From assembly GCF_003994415.1 (NCBI RefSeq), contig NZ_CP034689.1:6510001-6574000 (forward strand): 64,000 nt of DNA, in the 5' to 3' direction. Shown piece after piece: positions 50,726-60,239 of this stretch. Every line of letters starts with the position of its first letter. The stretch's first letter is position 1. Below the pieces are notes generated by a model. It made no database searches, was not told where the DNA came from, and was given only the letters and a program-made list of their open reading frames with translations. The DNA is from Achromobacter spanius. GTDB taxonomy: Bacteria > Pseudomonadota > Gammaproteobacteria > Burkholderiales > Burkholderiaceae_B. Made by a program: the position numbers and the translations under genes.

Positions 50726-51802
50726 TTACTGGGTGGTTCGGGACAAGACGGCGCGCACAGCGTCGTCGGGGGCCGCGCGCATGAAGGCTTCGCCGATGCG
50801 CGGCATGAGCACGTAACGGATGGACCCGCCTTCCGTTTTCTTGTCGACCTGCATCAGGTCCAGCCAGCGGTCGGCGCCCAGGTCGGGCGCCACGACCGGG
50901 CAGCCGATGGCGGCCACCAGCGCGCGCACGCGCTCGACATCGGCGCGGTCAAAGCCGGCCACGTCGGCAGACAATTCCGCCGCCTGCACCATGCCGCAAC
51001 CGACGGCCTCGCCGTGCAGCCAGGCGCCATAACCCAGGCCGGATTCAATGGCGTGGCCGAAGGTGTGGCCCAGGTTCAGGATGGCGCGCAAGCCGGATTC
51101 GCGTTCGTCCTTGCCCACCACCTGCGCCTTCAGTTCGCACGAACGGCGGATGGCATGGGCGACGGCCTGCGGGTCCAGCGCGCGCAGCTTCGCGGCGTTT
51201 TCTTCGCACCAGGTCCAGAAATCGGGGTCCAGGATCAGGCCGTACTTGATGACTTCGGCCAGCCCCGCCGACACTTCCCGCGCGGGCAGGGTGTTCAGCA
51301 CATCGGTGTCGATTTCGACCGCCACGGGCTGGTAGAAGGCCCCGATCATGTTCTTGCCCAGCGGATGGTTGACGGCGGTCTTGCCGCCCACGGACGAGTC
51401 CACCTGGGCCAGCAGGGTGGTGGGCACCTGCAGAAAGCGCACGCCGCGCATGTAGACGGCGGCCGCAAAGCCCGTCATGTCGCCGATGACACCGCCGCCC
51501 AACGCCACCAAGACGCAACGGCGGTCCAGGCGGTGGGTCAGCAAGGCGTCGAAGATCAGGTTCAGCGACTGCCAGTCTTTGTAGGCCTCGCCATCCGGCA
51601 GTTCGATGCGCAACACGCGCTTGCCGGTGCGCGCCAGCGCCGCTTCGGCGCGTTCGCCGTACAGCGCCGCCACCGTGGGGTTGGTCACAACCGCAATCGC
51701 GGTGGCGTCGGCGGGAATGCACTGGTCCAGGGCATCGATGCGGCCGGGGCCGATGTGGATCGGATAGCTTCCGCCCGGGGTGTCGACGTCAACAACGTTC
51801 AT
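50726..51802 (-). CDS. aroB: 3-dehydroquinate synthase (358 aa)
   Basis: The second shikimate-pathway step. The NAD-binding segment is VALGGGVIGDMTGFAA (near residue 98), with FLQVPTTLLAQVDSSVGGKTAVNHP after it. Zinc ligands are in GLAEVIKYG (Glu), LGHTFGHAIE (His) and WLHGEAVGCGM (His). The ATG overlaps the aroK stop by 4 bp (ATGA). Confidence 0.97.
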   Translation of the reverse strand: MNVVDVDTPGGSYPIHIGPGRIDALDQCIPADATAIAVVTNPTVAALYGERAEAALARTGKRVLRIELPDGEAYKDWQSLNLIFDALLTHRLDRRCVLVALGGGVIGDMTGFAAAVYMRGVRFLQVPTTLLAQVDSSVGGKTAVNHPLGKNMIGAFYQPVAVEIDTDVLNTLPAREVSAGLAEVIKYGLILDPDFWTWCEENAAKLRALDPQAVAHAIRRSCELKAQVVGKDERESGLRAILNLGHTFGHAIESGLGYGAWLHGEAVGCGMVQAAELSADVAGFDRADVERVRALVAAIGCPVVAPDLGADRWLDLMQVDKKTEGGSIRYVLMPRIGEAFMRAAPDDAVRAVLSRTTQ

Positions 51803-52440
51803 ATGCGCTTCTCAAAGGCTTGTAATTGCGGCAGCAGCGCCTTGACCAGGGTGTGGATGGGCGTCGCGCCCGTTTCCACGACCAGATCGGCCACTTCTTT
51901 ATAGAGGGGTTCCCGCAGGGTCATCAGGTCCCGCAGGGTGCCGCGGGGGTCCGCCGTGGCCAGCAAGGGCCGGTTGCGGTCGCGGCAGGTCCGGCGGAAT
52001 AATTCGTCCACGCTGGCCCTTAAATAGATGACAATTCCGCGCTCGCGCAGCCGCTGGCGATTTTCAGCGGCGAGGATGGCGCCACCGCCCGTGGCAAGAA
52101 TTATGTTGCGCCGTTGGGTACACTCCTCCAAGGCGGCGGACTCTCGGCGACGAAAACCGGCTTCGCCCTCGATTTCGAAGATAACCGGCACCCGAACGCC
52201 GCAACGCGCCTCGAGCTCATGATCCAGATCCATAAACTCGCGCCCCAACGCACGCGCCAGACTACGGCCTATGGTGGTCTTGCCCGCGCCCATCATCCCC
52301 ACAAGGAAGACAGGCAGATCGTGCGGCAACGGCACCGTCTTGCCTGTGCATTCGATGGCGCAAGGCACGTTTTCGGGCGCCTCGCCAGTGGGCGCTGGGT
52401 CCGGGTCAGCTTCCGGACATGAGTGGGCGGAAAAGTTCAT
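51799..52440 (-). CDS. aroK: Shikimate kinase (213 aa)
   Basis: Phosphorylates shikimate at the 3-OH. The P-loop is GMMGAGKTTIGR, the shikimate-binding Asp is in MDLDHELEARCG, and FRRRE and ATGGGAIL are also in the family. A 40-residue, Pro- and Glu-rich N-terminal extension precedes the P-loop, unusual against the roughly 175 aa of typical AroK. The ATG at 52440 is in a plausible place; a longer open frame upstream runs under the divergent mrcA gene. It opens the aroK-aroB-dgt operon. Confidence 0.93.
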   Translation of the reverse strand: MNFSAHSCPEADPDPAPTGEAPENVPCAIECTGKTVPLPHDLPVFLVGMMGAGKTTIGRSLARALGREFMDLDHELEARCGVRVPVIFEIEGEAGFRRRESAALEECTQRRNIILATGGGAILAAENRQRLRERGIVIYLRASVDELFRRTCRDRNRPLLATADPRGTLRDLMTLREPLYKEVADLVVETGATPIHTLVKALLPQLQAFEKRI

Positions 52441-52554
52441 GCCGGCATTATCACATCTGCCGCCAGTTGCCCGCGCACCACACAGAACAATCTTGTTACA
52501 GAAACCGATCCTTCTCGCTGAGATGGGCCCGGAGATACCCGTAAAATCGCCGCG

Positions 52555-54999
52555 ATGAGCAAGCCCCAGAATTCCTCCAAGAAAGACAAGCCCGCCAAGA
52601 GCGGCTCCCCGATCCTGCGATTCTTCGTAAAAACCGGCATCTTCTGTGTCGGTCTGTTCCTGTGCGGCGTATTGCTGGCCGCAATGGCGCTGGCGCTGGC
52701 TTGGCCCAACTTGCCAAACCTGAACGCCATGACGGACTATCGCCCGCGGGTGCCGCTGCGCGTCTACACGGCGGATCGCGTCCTGATCGGCGAGTTCGGC
52801 GAAGAACGCCGCAACGTGCTGCGCTTCAATGAGATTCCCGACGTCATGAAGTCGGCGGTGCTGGCGGCCGAGGATGACCGCTTCTACCAGCACGGCGGGA
52901 TTGACTGGATGGGCGTGGTGCGGGCTGGCCTGACCAACCTGATCAACATGTCGAAGACGCAGGGCGCCAGCACGATCACAATGCAGGTGGCGCGCAACTT
53001 CTACCTGTCGTCGGAAAAGACCTATTCGCGCAAGTTCTACGAACTGCTGCTGACGTTCAAGATCGAGAACGAGCTCACCAAGGACCAGATCCTGGAGCTC
53101 TACATGAACCAGATCTACCTGGGCCACCGCGCTTACGGCTTCGCGGCCGCATCGCGCGCCTATTTCGGCAAGCCGCTGTCGGAAGTGACGCCGGCCGAAG
53201 CCGCCATGCTGGCCGGCATTCCGAAGGCGCCCTCGCGCTTCAACCCGATTTCAAACCGCCCCCGCGCCGAACTGCGCCAACGCTACGTGCTGGGCCGCAT
53301 GCTTTCGCTGGGCTACCTGACCGAGCCGGAATACAAGCAGGCGATGGCGCAACCCATCGTCATGAAGTCGGCGGAAGGCACGCCAGCCGGCGGTTATGCC
53401 ATCCATGGCGAATACGTGGCTGAACTGGCGCGCCAACTGCTCTACAACGTCTATCAGGACAACGTCTACTCGCGCGGCATCAACATCTACACCACCGTGC
53501 AGTCCAAGGACCAGGAAGCGGCCTATCGCGCCGTGCGTGAAGGCGTGCTGGACTACACCCGCCGCGCGCCCTACCCCGGCCCCGAAGAGCAGTTGGACCT
53601 GCCGCCGGGCACCGAGAACAATCCGGCCGCGCTGGATGAATTCCTGGACGGCGTGTTCGACAAGTTCAGCGACAGCGGCGACCTGCTCACCGCCCTGGTG
53701 CTGTCGGCCAGCCCCACCGAAGTGAAGCTGGCGCGCAGCTCGCGCGAAATCATCACCATCACGGACAAGAAAGTGCTGGCCGTCGTGGCGCGCGCGCTGA
53801 ACGACAAGGCCAAGCCCGACCAGCGCATCAAGCGTGGTTCGGTGGTGTACATCCGCAAGTTCGGCGACCACTGGGAAATCATCAACCTGCCGGCGGTGCA
53901 AGCGGCATTCGTGGCCCTGACCCCGCAAGACGGCGCCATCCGCGCCATGGTGGGCGGCTTCGATTTCTATCGCGGTAACTTCAACCGCGTGACGCAAGCC
54001 TGGCGCCAGCCCGGTTCCAACATCAAGCCGTTCATCTACGCCGCCTCGCTGGAGCGCGGCCTGACCCCGGCCACGCAGATTTCCGACCAGCCGTTTGAAC
54101 TGACCGCGGCGCAAACCGGCTCCAAGGCCTGGAACCCCAAGAACTACGGCAACCAGTACGAGCCCATGCTGACCTTGCGCCAGGGCCTGTACAAGTCGAA
54201 GAACATGGTGTCGATCCGCATCCTGCAGGCCATTGGCCCGCAATACGCGCAAGACTATCTGACCCGTTTCGGCTTCGACAAGGCGCGTCAGCCGCCCGTG
54301 CTGCCGCTGGCGCTCGGCGCGGGCTCCGTGACGCCGCTGCAACTGGCGGGCGCGTTCTCGGTGTTCGCCAACGGCGGTTACCGCGTCACGCCCTACCTGA
54401 TCGACCGCGTTACCGACAGCAGCGGCAAGGTCATCATGCAGTCCCGGCCCGTGGTGGCCGGCGACGCGGCGGCACGCGCCATTGATCCGCGCACCGCCTG
54501 GGTCATGGACGACATCCTGCGTGGCGTGGCCACCTACGGTACCGCCGCGCGCGCCCGGGTGCTGCTCAAGCGCAACGACATTGCCGGCAAGACGGGTACC
54601 ACCAATGAATCCGTGGACGCCTGGTTCTCGGGCTACACCCCGAACCTGGTGGCAACGTCCTGGCTGGGCTTTGACCAGCCCAAGTCGCTGGGTTCGCGCG
54701 AAACCGGCGGCGGCGTCGCCATGCCGATCTGGGTCGATTACATGCGGGAAGTGCTGAAGGGCGTGCCGGAAGAAAAGCCGCGCCCCCGTCCCGACGGCCT
54801 GATCGTGGAAAACGGCGAGTTCTACTTCTCGGAGTTTCCCCCGGGGCAGGCCGTCGCCCGCCTGGGCCTGCCCGAGGCTGATACGCTGGGTGAATTCCTG
54901 AACGGCCTGGGTAGCAGCAACCCGGACACGCAGATCAAGGTGGCACCGGGCGTGGGCACGCAAAACACCGCGCCCTGGTCGCAGAAGATCCCGTTCTGA
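52555..54999 (+). CDS. mrcA: Penicillin-binding protein 1A (814 aa)
   Basis: A bifunctional peptidoglycan synthase anchored in the inner membrane. A membrane helix covers about residues 24-49. The GT51 transglycosylase domain has Glu106 in AAEDDRFYQHGGID, then QGASTITMQVARNFYL. An OB-like insert follows. The transpeptidase domain has Ser488 in QPGSNIKPF and Lys679 in KTGTTNES. It is divergent from aroK with a 114-bp spacer, the common order in betaproteobacteria. Confidence 0.96.
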   Translation: MSKPQNSSKKDKPAKSGSPILRFFVKTGIFCVGLFLCGVLLAAMALALAWPNLPNLNAMTDYRPRVPLRVYTADRVLIGEFGEERRNVLRFNEIPDVMKSAVLAAEDDRFYQHGGIDWMGVVRAGLTNLINMSKTQGASTITMQVARNFYLSSEKTYSRKFYELLLTFKIENELTKDQILELYMNQIYLGHRAYGFAAASRAYFGKPLSEVTPAEAAMLAGIPKAPSRFNPISNRPRAELRQRYVLGRMLSLGYLTEPEYKQAMAQPIVMKSAEGTPAGGYAIHGEYVAELARQLLYNVYQDNVYSRGINIYTTVQSKDQEAAYRAVREGVLDYTRRAPYPGPEEQLDLPPGTENNPAALDEFLDGVFDKFSDSGDLLTALVLSASPTEVKLARSSREIITITDKKVLAVVARALNDKAKPDQRIKRGSVVYIRKFGDHWEIINLPAVQAAFVALTPQDGAIRAMVGGFDFYRGNFNRVTQAWRQPGSNIKPFIYAASLERGLTPATQISDQPFELTAAQTGSKAWNPKNYGNQYEPMLTLRQGLYKSKNMVSIRILQAIGPQYAQDYLTRFGFDKARQPPVLPLALGAGSVTPLQLAGAFSVFANGGYRVTPYLIDRVTDSSGKVIMQSRPVVAGDAAARAIDPRTAWVMDDILRGVATYGTAARARVLLKRNDIAGKTGTTNESVDAWFSGYTPNLVATSWLGFDQPKSLGSRETGGGVAMPIWVDYMREVLKGVPEEKPRPRPDGLIVENGEFYFSEFPPGQAVARLGLPEADTLGEFLNGLGSSNPDTQIKVAPGVGTQNTAPWSQKIPF

Positions 55000-55005
55000 C
55001 GCAAC

Positions 55006-55031
55006 AAGGCCGGCCTGGATAGGCCGGCCTT
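55006..55031. terminator. Hairpin between convergent mrcA and ABC transporter genes
   Basis: AAGGCCGGCCT (55006-55016) and AGGCCGGCCTT (55021-55031) form a perfect 11-bp stem around GGAT. There is no T-run on either side beyond the stem, so it is a likely but imperfect bidirectional terminator. Confidence 0.6.
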
Positions 55032-55056
55032 ATTACTGCTGACAGCTTCCAGCGCC

Positions 55057-56709
55057 TTACCGCAGCACTGCTTCGGCCGGCCTGAAACGCTTGAAATCCC
55101 AATGCCTGCCTGGCGCGGCGTCCAGCAACTGACGCGTGTAGCCGTCCTGCGGCCGGGTCAGCACCTCGGCCGCCTCCCCTGCCTCGACGATCTGCCCCGA
55201 CTTCATCACAACGATGGAGTTGCAGATCTGCGCCGCGACCCGCAGGTCGTGCGTAATGAACAGCACCGCCGTGTCGGTGCGGGCGCGTATGTCTTCAATC
55301 AGTTCCAGCACCTGCGCCTGTACCGACACGTCCAGCGCGGACACCGCCTCGTCGGCGATCAGGATGTCGGGCCGCAGGGCAAGCGCCCGCGCGATGCAGA
55401 TGCGCTGGCGCTGCCCGCCCGAAAACTGATGCGGATAGCGATCCATGGTGTCCGCCCCCAGCCCGACGATATCCAGCAGCTCGATGGCTCGCGCCCGGGC
55501 TTCGTCTTGCGGCACGCCAAAATTGCGCATGCCCTCGACAATGGAATCGCCCACGCGGATGCGCGCATTGAGCGAGCGGTACGGATCCTGGAACACGACC
55601 TGGATGCGTTTGCGCACGGGATGAAATTCCCGTTTGCTGGCGGTGGCGATCTCGGTACCGTCTAGGCGCACGCTGCCTGAACTGGGGTCGATCAGGCGCG
55701 CGATGCAGCGCGCCAGGGTGGACTTGCCCGAACCCGACTCGCCCACGATGCCGACGATCTCTTTCTTGCGCAGCGTAAAGCTGACGTCGCGCACGGCGTG
55801 CACCGCGCGCCTGGCCTTGAAAAAGCCGCGTTCGGCATAGGTCTTTTGCAGCCCCTTTACCACCAGCACGGGTTCGCCTTCAGGCGTCTGCCGCGCTGCC
55901 GGCGCCAGGCCCGGCACCGACGACACCAGCATGCGCGTGTAGGCCTCTTTCGGGCGCGCCAGGATCTCGTCGCGGGTTCCAACCTCCACCAGCCTTCCAC
56001 GGTTCATCACCGCAATGCGGTCGGCAATCTCGGCCACCACGCCGAAGTCGTGCGTGATGAACAACACCGCGGTGTTGTGCGACTTCTGCAGCTCCAGGAT
56101 CAGCGCCAGAATCTGCTTCTGGGTCGTCACGTCCAGCGCGGTGGTGGGCTCGTCGGCGATGAGCAGCTTGGGGTTCAGGATCAGCGCCATGCAGATGACG
56201 ATGCGCTGGCGCTGTCCGCCAGACAACTGGTGCGGATAGGACTGGTAGATGCGCTCCACGTCCGGCAACCGCACCGACTCCAGCATGTCCAGGATCTTGC
56301 GCTTGCGGGCGGCCGCGTCCAGGCCGCTATGGGTACGCAGCACCTCGTCGATCTGCCAGCCCACCGTGCGCACGGGGTTGAGCGCCGTCATGGGTTCCTG
56401 GAACACCATGGACATGCGGGTGGCGCGCAGTTCCCGCAGGCGCTCCGGCGTGCACGCCAGCACATCTTCGCCGTCAAGCAGGATGCGGCCGGCACTGGCC
56501 CGCAGCGCGTCGGGCGCCAGCAGGCCCATCACCGAAAACGACGTAACGGATTTGCCCGATCCGGATTCCCCGACCACGCACAGGGTTTCACCGGCGTGTA
56601 TGTCGAAACTGATGCCTTCGACCACGTGGCGCGGCTCATCCGCCGGCGCGCCCACCAGCGCCACCGACAGGTTCTGCACTTGCAACACCGGCATTGTGGA
56701 ATCGTTCAT
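55057..56709 (-). CDS. ABC transporter ATP-binding protein, DppD-DppF fusion (550 aa)
   Basis: Two nucleotide-binding domains in one chain, as in GsiA/YejF. The first has GESGSGKSVTS, LSGGQRQR and LLIADEPTTALD; the second has GESGSGKSTLAR, FSGGQRQR and ILIADEAVSALDVS. Each is followed by the oligopeptide-permease C-terminal region. It ends the transporter operon and begins 1 bp after the stop of the second permease. It energises the peptide/opine/nickel-type importer encoded upstream. Confidence 0.93.
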   Translation of the reverse strand: MNDSTMPVLQVQNLSVALVGAPADEPRHVVEGISFDIHAGETLCVVGESGSGKSVTSFSVMGLLAPDALRASAGRILLDGEDVLACTPERLRELRATRMSMVFQEPMTALNPVRTVGWQIDEVLRTHSGLDAAARKRKILDMLESVRLPDVERIYQSYPHQLSGGQRQRIVICMALILNPKLLIADEPTTALDVTTQKQILALILELQKSHNTAVLFITHDFGVVAEIADRIAVMNRGRLVEVGTRDEILARPKEAYTRMLVSSVPGLAPAARQTPEGEPVLVVKGLQKTYAERGFFKARRAVHAVRDVSFTLRKKEIVGIVGESGSGKSTLARCIARLIDPSSGSVRLDGTEIATASKREFHPVRKRIQVVFQDPYRSLNARIRVGDSIVEGMRNFGVPQDEARARAIELLDIVGLGADTMDRYPHQFSGGQRQRICIARALALRPDILIADEAVSALDVSVQAQVLELIEDIRARTDTAVLFITHDLRVAAQICNSIVVMKSGQIVEAGEAAEVLTRPQDGYTRQLLDAAPGRHWDFKRFRPAEAVLR

Positions 56710-56710
56710 G

Positions 56711-57607
56711 TCAGACCCTCCGTGCCATCTTGGGATCCAGCGCGTCACGCATGGCGTCGCCCAGCATGTTCACACTAAGCACGATCAACGCCAGGAACAG
56801 GCCCGGCAGCAGGATCAGCCCAGGCTTGATCTGGAAGTACATGCGGCCCTCGGCAATGACGTTGCCCCAGGACGGGAACTCCGGCGGCATGCCCACGCCC
56901 AGAAAGCTCATGACCGCCTCGGACAGCATGGCGGACGCGAAAATGAAGGTGCCCTGCACGATCAGCGGCGCCACCGTGTTGGGCACCAGATGGCGCATCA
57001 TCAACACGTGCGTGGGCGTGCCCAGCGAGATGGCGGCTTCCACATAGGGCTCGTCGCGCAGGCTCAGGATCAGGCCACGCACCAGGCGCACCACGCGTGG
57101 AAATTCAGGCACGGCAATGGCGATCAGCACCGTCAGCATGCTGGCGCCGGTCACCGCAACCAGCGCGATGGCCAGCAGAATACTGGGCACGGACATGATG
57201 CCGTCCATGACGCGCATGATGACCATGTCGGCCGCGCGAAAGTAGCCGGCGATCACGCCCAGCAGCAGGCCCGGTATCAACGCGGCCACGGCGGTGCCCG
57301 CGCCGATCATCAGCGAGATGCGCGCGCCGTGAACCACGCGCGACAGCACGTCGCGGCCGTAGGCGTCGGTGCCGAACCAATGCTCGGCCGAAAAGCCCTG
57401 CAGGCGCTGCACAGGGTTGATGGCCATCGGGTCGGCCAGGCCCAGCAGATTGGCCAAGATGGCGGCCAGCACGATGATCGCAAGCATCACCAGCGCGGCC
57501 ATGACCGGCCAGGTGGACAGCGTGCGCATCAGCGCGGACCTGGGTCGTTTGCGGATGGCGGGCGCGAGGCCGGCCCCACCCGCTATCGAGTGTATGGAAG
57601 TGGACAT
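56711..57607 (-). CDS. ABC transporter permease, DppC type (298 aa)
   Basis: An inner-membrane channel subunit of the importer. An N-terminal helix (VMAALVMLAIIVLAAILANLLG) is followed by HWFGTDAYGRDVLSRVVHGARISLMIG, the DppC/OppC signature. The EAA loop is YVEAAISLGTPTHVLMMRHLVPN. It lies 10 bp after the first permease and 1 bp before the ATPase. It would pair with the DppB-like subunit as a heterodimer. Confidence 0.92.
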   Translation of the reverse strand: MSTSIHSIAGGAGLAPAIRKRPRSALMRTLSTWPVMAALVMLAIIVLAAILANLLGLADPMAINPVQRLQGFSAEHWFGTDAYGRDVLSRVVHGARISLMIGAGTAVAALIPGLLLGVIAGYFRAADMVIMRVMDGIMSVPSILLAIALVAVTGASMLTVLIAIAVPEFPRVVRLVRGLILSLRDEPYVEAAISLGTPTHVLMMRHLVPNTVAPLIVQGTFIFASAMLSEAVMSFLGVGMPPEFPSWGNVIAEGRMYFQIKPGLILLPGLFLALIVLSVNMLGDAMRDALDPKMARRV

Positions 57608-57617
57608 GCGGGTTCCT

Positions 57618-58559
57618 TCAATAACGGATGCGCGGATCGAACACCGAGTACAGGACGTCGATGGTCAGGTTCACGCCGATGTAGACCAGCGAGAACAGCA
57701 GGATCAGCCCCTGGATCAGCGGATAATCCCGGGCCAGCACGGACTCGACCACCAGCCGGCCCAGGCCGGGCAGGTTGAACACCGACTCCGTGACGACCAC
57801 GCCGCTGATAAGCAGCGCGATGCTGACGCCGATCACGGTGATGATGGGCACGGCCGCGGTGCGCAGCGCGTGCGCCATCATCACGGCGCGTTCGGTAATG
57901 CCCTTGGCGCGCGCGGTGCGGATGAAGTCTTCGCCCATCACTTCCAGCACGCTGCTGCGCGCGATGCGCGCAATCAGGGCGACAAAGCCCGTGCTGAGCG
58001 CAAGGGTGGGCAGCAGCAGTTGCATGCCGAAGGCCCAAAGGCCCGCCGACGGCGACTTATAGCCCTGCACGGGCAGCCAGCCCAACTTCATGGCGAAGAG
58101 CAGGATCAGGGCATAGCCGGTGACGAAGATGGGCACCGAAAAGCCCAGTACCGAAAATGCCATCACCGCCCTATCCGCGCGGGTGCCGCGCCGCCAGGCC
58201 GCGAACACGCCCAGCGGCACCGCGATCAGCGTGGACAGCAAGATGGTCGACAGCGCGAGGGCCAGCGACGGCCCCACGCGGCTGCTGATCATCGCGGTGA
58301 CGGGTGTGCCCGAATGCAGCGACACGCCCAGATCACCCCGCAGCACCTGCCCGCTCCACAGGAAAAACTGGGTGGCCAGCGACCGGTCCAGCCCCATGTG
58401 TTCGCGGATCTGCGCCAGTTGCGTCTCGGTGGCCGCATCGCCCGCCAGCATCAGCGCCGGATCCCCCGGCGTCAGCCGCAGCAGGCAGAACACCAGCACG
58501 GCCACCGTCAGCACCACGGGAACCGTGGCCAGGATGCGTCTGAGTAGGTAGCTGAACAT
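57618..58559 (-). CDS. ABC transporter permease, DppB type (313 aa)
   Basis: The partner permease. The N-terminus MFSYLLRRILATVPVVLTVAVLVF and LTPGDPALMLAGDAA are the DppB signature. The EAA loop is EDFIRTARAKGITERAVMMAHAL. It sits 6 bp after the binding-protein gene. Together with the DppC subunit it forms the translocation path. Confidence 0.92.
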   Translation of the reverse strand: MFSYLLRRILATVPVVLTVAVLVFCLLRLTPGDPALMLAGDAATETQLAQIREHMGLDRSLATQFFLWSGQVLRGDLGVSLHSGTPVTAMISSRVGPSLALALSTILLSTLIAVPLGVFAAWRRGTRADRAVMAFSVLGFSVPIFVTGYALILLFAMKLGWLPVQGYKSPSAGLWAFGMQLLLPTLALSTGFVALIARIARSSVLEVMGEDFIRTARAKGITERAVMMAHALRTAAVPIITVIGVSIALLISGVVVTESVFNLPGLGRLVVESVLARDYPLIQGLILLFSLVYIGVNLTIDVLYSVFDPRIRY

Positions 58560-58565
58560 GCTGGC

Positions 58566-60170
58566 TTACCGGCTGGCTTTCTTGATGTTCCAGAACACCG
58601 GCGCGGGCGATTCCAGCACGCCCGACAGCTTCTTGCTGTAGGCCGCGGCCGTCTCGATCTGGCCCAGTGTGATGGCCACGCCTTCATCCAGCATCACGTC
58701 CTGCAACTGCTCGGCGATCTGCTTGCGTTCGGCTTCCGTCGCCGCCACCAGGAACTGGTCGCGCAGCGCTTCCACCTTCGGCACGGTCGGCCAGCCGAAC
58801 CAGGCCTTCTCGCCGTTGGCCGACACGCCATAGTTGCGCAGCGGATCCATGATTTCGCTGACGTGCCACGTGGTCACGAAGATGCTCCAGCCGCCCTTGG
58901 CCGGCACGTCGCGGTTGGCGCGGCGCGACAGCATGGTCATGAAGTCCATGGCTTGCAGTTGCACGTTGAAGCCTGCCTGGCGCAACTGCTGCGCCATCAC
59001 CACGGGAATGGCGGAGGCCATGGCAATGTCGGTGGCGTGCAGCACCACCACGGGCGTGCCGTCATACTTGGCTTCTTTCAGCAGCGCCTTGGCCTTGTCG
59101 ATGTTGGACGGCACGATCATGTCGGCGCGCGTATCGCTGGAATAAGGCAGGCCGCAGCCGAACACCGCGCCGCAAGTCTTGAAGAATTCCGGATCGCCTA
59201 CCTGCGCCTTCAGGATGTCGTCCTGGCCGACCGCGTACATGGCGGCCTGGCGTACCAGCTTGTTGTCGAAAGGCGCGTTGAGTTGGTTGAAGCGGTACAT
59301 GGGCTGGTAGCCCATCTTGTCCAGCACCCGCAGCGTCAGGTCGGGTGAACTCTTCACCATCGGCACCAGGTCGAAGGGCACGGTCTCGATGTAATCGACC
59401 TCGCCGCCCAGCAAGGCGTTCACGGTCGTCATCGGGTCGGCCATGGCCACCCATTCCACGCGGTCCACGTTCACCACCTTGCCGCCCGCCGTCCAGCTGG
59501 GCGCTTCCTTGCGCGGCACGTAGTCGGTGTTCTTTTCGTAGACCGTCTTCACGCCCGGCTGGAATTCCTTTTGCACGAACTTGAAAGGCCCCGACCCCGT
59601 GTAGTCGGTGATGGCCTGCGCCACCGGCGTCTGCGCCACGCGCTTGGGCATCATGAAGCTGGGCAGGCCGCTGGGCTTGCCCAATGCCGACAACACGTCC
59701 GCGGGCTCCTTCAGCACGATCTTGAAGGTCTTGTCGTCAACGACATCCATCGACGTGACCAGCGGCATCAGCTGGCGGCCAGTCTTGTCCGACTGCGCCC
59801 AGCGCTGGATCGACGCCACGCAATCCTCGGCTTTCACCGGCGTGCCGTCATGCCATTTCAAGCCATCGCGCAGCGTGAACGTGTAGGTCTTGCCGTCCGG
59901 CGAGATCTCCCACTTGTCCGCCATCTGCGGCTGGACCTTGTTGTTCGCGTCCGTCGCCAGCAGCGTGTCGTAGATCATGTAGGCGTGATTGCGCGTCTGG
60001 TGCGACGCGGTCAGCACGGGGTCCAGCACGGTCAGCTTGCTGGCCATCACCACCGTCAGCGTTTCCGCCTGCGCGGGCGCCCAGGCTAAGGCGGCGGCGC
60101 AAGCCAGCGTGGCGCCGACGCGGCCCAGACCGTAGCGGGTTTCAAGTCTTTCAGCGTTCAGATAAGCCAT
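58566..60170 (-). CDS. ABC transporter substrate-binding protein, family 5 (534 aa)
   Basis: A periplasmic binding protein. The N-terminus has a hydrophobic signal segment (ATLACAAALAWAPAQA, cleavage near residue 35) after an unusually long positive leader. The family 5 core shows QPQMADKWEISPDGKTYTFTLRDGLKWHDGTPVKAED and later GEVDYIETVPFDLV. It recognises peptides or small organic compounds; the neighbouring amidohydrolases suggest a ring-containing amide or ureide. It is followed by permeases and ATPase on the same strand. Confidence 0.9.
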   Translation of the reverse strand: MAYLNAERLETRYGLGRVGATLACAAALAWAPAQAETLTVVMASKLTVLDPVLTASHQTRNHAYMIYDTLLATDANNKVQPQMADKWEISPDGKTYTFTLRDGLKWHDGTPVKAEDCVASIQRWAQSDKTGRQLMPLVTSMDVVDDKTFKIVLKEPADVLSALGKPSGLPSFMMPKRVAQTPVAQAITDYTGSGPFKFVQKEFQPGVKTVYEKNTDYVPRKEAPSWTAGGKVVNVDRVEWVAMADPMTTVNALLGGEVDYIETVPFDLVPMVKSSPDLTLRVLDKMGYQPMYRFNQLNAPFDNKLVRQAAMYAVGQDDILKAQVGDPEFFKTCGAVFGCGLPYSSDTRADMIVPSNIDKAKALLKEAKYDGTPVVVLHATDIAMASAIPVVMAQQLRQAGFNVQLQAMDFMTMLSRRANRDVPAKGGWSIFVTTWHVSEIMDPLRNYGVSANGEKAWFGWPTVPKVEALRDQFLVAATEAERKQIAEQLQDVMLDEGVAITLGQIETAAAYSKKLSGVLESPAPVFWNIKKASR

Positions 60171-60239
60171 GTCATTCCCTTGAAGTTTTTATGGATGAAC
60201 GGGGCCTGTGGCCGGCCCCTTGAGTCGGTAGCGATCGGA

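Noticed and set aside
49922..51904. 660-aa plus-strand open frame opposite dgt and aroB
   Set aside because: It spans two real genes and their junction on the other strand, with no motif of its own.
53251..54963. 570-aa minus-strand open frame opposite mrcA
   Set aside because: Antisense shadow of a real, motif-complete gene.
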